This document shows positions 61,934 through 64,000 of a stretch of 64,000 nt of DNA, in pieces. The translations under genes and the position numbers were made by a program. Origin of the DNA: Fundicoccus sp052116145 (GTDB taxonomy: Bacteria; Bacillota; Bacilli; Lactobacillales; Aerococcaceae); contig NZ_JBQKLQ010000001.1 of assembly GCF_052116145.1 (NCBI RefSeq), forward strand, positions 744,001-808,000, written 5' to 3'. The number at the start of each line of letters is the position of its first letter. Position 1 is the first letter of the stretch. The notes below the pieces were generated by a model. That model had not been told where the DNA came from and made no database searches. It saw nothing but the letters and a program-made list of their open reading frames with translations.

Positions 61934-61999
61934 AATAATCTTTCTCCTCACTCTTATACTGTTATACAAGTGCTATCCACTTTCTTAAAGTACATTTAC

Positions 62000-62200
62000 C
62001 CACAAAAAATCCCTATGATTAATAGATAAGCGATTATCTGTTAATCATAGGGACGAATTGAATTCGCGGTTCCACCCTAATTCTAGTAAACACTAGCACT
62101 TTATTGATAGATTAAATTGTTCCAAAACAGCCATCGAAATTGCTCTAGCTTGCACTGTCCTAGAGTCGCTGAACTTTCTTTACTATATGTTTTGGATGTG
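62000..62200 (-). ncRNA. T-box riboswitch for glyQS (GGC specifier)
   Basis: The minus-strand leader contains the T-box sequence GGGTGGAACCGCG (62077-62065). Stem I begins CCAAAACA and closes with TGTTTTGG; the specifier codon GGC (Gly) sits at 62132-62130, near the closing stem. The short form without stems II/IIA is as known for glyQS leaders. Confidence 0.95.
62004..62052 (-). terminator. T-box terminator of glyQS
   Basis: CCCTATGATTAA / TTAATCATAGGG stem with an inner AGATAA / TTATCT pair, then ATTTTTTG on the minus strand. Confidence 0.95.
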
Positions 62201-62206
62201 ATACTT

Positions 62207-62235
62207 ATTTTACTAACTTCACTTTCAAATGTCAA
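62207..62235 (-). promoter_or_regulatory. Promoter of the glyQS T-box transcript
   Basis: Consensus TTGACA, 17-nt spacer, TAAAAT on the minus strand, just upstream of stem I. Confidence 0.85.
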
Positions 62236-62294
62236 TGAAACTAAAGTTAAAGTTTCGAATGTCAAGTTTAACAGTCAGTAATTACAAAAATGCC

Positions 62295-63083
62295 TCATAA
62301 TGGCTTTTGACGCTTTTCTAATAAACTCACCATCGATTGATTAACTTCTAACATTTGATCTAAGTAACTTTTGCTTTTTAATCTCAATCCAACGAATTCT
62401 TGATAAATTTCATCCATAAGTCGTTTAATGTTTGTCAGAGTTTCTGAAGAAACATTCACTGATTGAATTTGAGTTAATTCGGCTTTTGCCAAAACACTTG
62501 CTACATACATCGCTCTGGGTGAGATTCTTAGTCGAAAATCATCTTCATGAAAATGCTTTTCACACAAGACTCCTTGCCTTCTTATACTAAAATCAAATGG
62601 TTGTTGCGTGGATCCGCAGATCACGCATTGATGCCATTGGATATGCGTGCCAAATTCAGGCAATAGATAGATTTCTATGAAAGCTGTAATCACTTCTGGT
62701 GACTTATCCAGATTCATCTGTTGTAGAGCTAATTTGAATACTTCATATAATTTTCTATGTGGCACATTATCGTCAACCGCTGCATCTACCAGCTGTGAAA
62801 CATAAGCAGCGTAAGCTTGAGTCATGAAATTCTCTTGGACTTTGCGATTAAACTCTAACGTAGACGCCTCTCTTAAAAATGAAAGTCCATCTAGATTAAT
62901 CGTGCCGATATAATCATTAATTGTTAAAGGAATCAATTGACTAGCTAAAGGATGATTAGGTTTCTCTAAGCGTTTAACGAAAAACATACGGGTCCCAAAA
63001 TCATTAGTAAAAATTTTGACTAAAGCATCATGTTCGCGATGCTTTCGTTTAAACAATACAATCCCCTCAAAACGCTCATTCAT
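62295..63083 (-). CDS. recO: DNA repair protein RecO
   Basis: 262 aa mediator that loads RecA on SSB-coated DNA. N-terminal OB fold (FEGIVLFKRKHREHDALVKIFTNDFG), helical middle, and zinc-binding Cys in CVICGS with a later Cys-His (LCEKHF). AAAGGAGTGAAGGG precedes the ATG. It starts 23 nt after era; the order era-recO-glyQ-glyS is standard in Firmicutes. Confidence 0.95.
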   Translation of the reverse strand: MNERFEGIVLFKRKHREHDALVKIFTNDFGTRMFFVKRLEKPNHPLASQLIPLTINDYIGTINLDGLSFLREASTLEFNRKVQENFMTQAYAAYVSQLVDAAVDDNVPHRKLYEVFKLALQQMNLDKSPEVITAFIEIYLLPEFGTHIQWHQCVICGSTQQPFDFSIRRQGVLCEKHFHEDDFRLRISPRAMYVASVLAKAELTQIQSVNVSSETLTNIKRLMDEIYQEFVGLRLKSKSYLDQMLEVNQSMVSLLEKRQKPL

Positions 63084-63106
63084 CCCTTCACTCCTTTGTC
63101 CTAAGA

Positions 63107-64000
63107 TTAATAATTATCTGGTCTGTAGCCGTAATCCATAAGGTTTGACTGACGATCACGCCAATTCTTTTGAATTTTAACCCATAAGTCTAGATAGACT
63201 TTATCATCCAACAACGTCTCAATATCACGACGTGCTAATTGGCCAATTTTTTTAATCATACTTCCTTGAGCGCCAATGATAATCCCTTTTTGACTTTTAC
63301 GTTCTACAATTATAGTTGCTTGAACTTCAATTTTCCCGTCTTCATTACGTTGCATGCTCTGAACCTGAACAGCTACCGAGTGAGGGATTTCTTCACGAGT
63401 TAACATTAAAATCTTTTCACGAATAAATTCCGCCACAACGAAATATTCTGGGTGATCCATTACTTGATCGGCAGGATAATATTGTGGCCCTTCTGGAATA
63501 ATATTCTTCAAATTATTTACTAACTCAGGAACATTGCTACCTTCCTTGGCACTGATAGGGAAAATTTCATCAAAGTCATGCTCATTTTTGAATGAATCAA
63601 TAATCGCAAATAACTCATCAGGATGTACTAAGTCAATTTTGTTAATTAATAAGTAAACTGGTACTGGACTATGTTTAGCTTTTTCTATAACTAATCGATC
63701 TCCAGGTCCAATTTTCTCTGTTGCATTCACAACGACTAAAACCGCATCAACCCCTTTTAAGGCGCTATATGCCGTTTTTAGCATAAAATCTCCTAATGCA
63801 TGCTTCGGCTTGTGAATTCCTGGTGTATCAATAAAAATAATTTGTGAATCATCATCAGTGAAGACACCTTGAATTTTATTTCTTGTAGTTTGTGCTTTAT
63901 CAGACATAATGGCAATTTTTTGTCCTACGATACGGTTAAGTAATGTAGATTTCCCTACGTTTGGACGACCTATAATTGCGACGAAACCTGATTTAAATGC
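63107..64000 (-). CDS. era: GTPase Era (5' end beyond the right edge)
   Basis: 16S rRNA-maturation GTPase. 297 residues are visible; only a few N-terminal residues lie outside the window. P-loop GRPNVGKSTLLN, DTPGIHKPKHALG, NKID and the C-terminal KH domain (KGIIIGAQGSMIKKIG). An internal Met (63907) could look like a start, but the frame continues to the window edge through the P-loop, so that start is rejected. Upstream of recO. Confidence 0.97.
   Translation of the reverse strand, partial: AFKSGFVAIIGRPNVGKSTLLNRIVGQKIAIMSDKAQTTRNKIQGVFTDDDSQIIFIDTPGIHKPKHALGDFMLKTAYSALKGVDAVLVVVNATEKIGPGDRLVIEKAKHSPVPVYLLINKIDLVHPDELFAIIDSFKNEHDFDEIFPISAKEGSNVPELVNNLKNIIPEGPQYYPADQVMDHPEYFVVAEFIREKILMLTREEIPHSVAVQVQSMQRNEDGKIEVQATIIVERKSQKGIIIGAQGSMIKKIGQLARRDIETLLDDKVYLDLWVKIQKNWRDRQSNLMDYGYRPDNY

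Noticed and set aside
63107..63907. Era as a complete 266-residue protein starting at 63907
   Set aside because: The same frame continues upstream through the P-loop GRPNVGKST to the window edge.
1..64000. tRNA, rRNA, insertion sequences or prophage genes
   Set aside because: None recognised on reading both strands; a tRNAscan and ISfinder search would confirm.

Overview
This window comes from a low-GC Gram-positive coccus-type genome, most likely order Lactobacillales (Carnobacteriaceae/Aerococcaceae-like). That placement is an inference from gene content: YidC as a basic-tailed lipoprotein, a CovR/ArlR-type two-component system, Rgg-type regulators, a short L33, a glyQ/glyS pair behind a T-box, LexA boxes of the CGAAC-N4-GTTYG type, and a LmrCD-like exporter pair. 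The genus cannot be fixed from the sequence alone. Nearly all of the window is chromosomal housekeeping DNA. I saw no tRNA, rRNA, CRISPR array, prophage or intact insertion sequence.

Layout, 1-16 kb: partial ftsK (left edge), acylphosphatase, yidC, an M20 amidohydrolase, a two-component system, gnd, a small DUF4044-like membrane protein, a rhomboid-glcK-rhodanese operon, rpmG, two membrane-anchored proteins (one with a C-terminal HTH, one with only the LysM-like part of MltG) and a class B PBP. 16-26.8 kb: YfhO and DUF1189 membrane proteins, cshB, an NADH-oxidase-like flavoprotein lacking the redox cysteine, zwf, and nrnA-ytoI. 26.9-33.5 kb: a four-gene glycine cleavage operon (gcvT-H-PA-PB) and an overlapping tandem pair of Rgg-like regulators with a G8 tract at their junction.

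33.7-45 kb: ZIP transporter with dinB under a LexA box; a CPA-type antiporter behind a fluoride riboswitch; a P-type ATPase; a repeat-containing intergenic region; a YeiH-family exporter; tgt-yajC; a secreted glutaminyl cyclase; and a PlsC-like acyltransferase. 45-64 kb: a heterodimeric ABC exporter, YneF, DUF896 divergent from lexA across a shared LexA box, the rnz-SDR-lapA-recJ-apt operon, an OatA-like acyltransferase, obgE, glyQ-glyS behind a glycine T-box, recO, and partial era (right edge).

Functional threads: glcK, zwf and gnd feed the oxidative pentose phosphate route. lexA, dinB and the DUF896 gene form a small SOS group. ftsK, the PBP, OatA, YfhO and YidC serve the envelope. The signals most worth a second look are the fluoride riboswitch controlling an antiporter rather than crcB, the overlapping Rgg pair with its G8 tract and upstream short ORF, the 41-nt-period repeats near 40.3 kb, the cysteine-less NADH-oxidase homologue and the catalytic-domain-less MltG-like protein.
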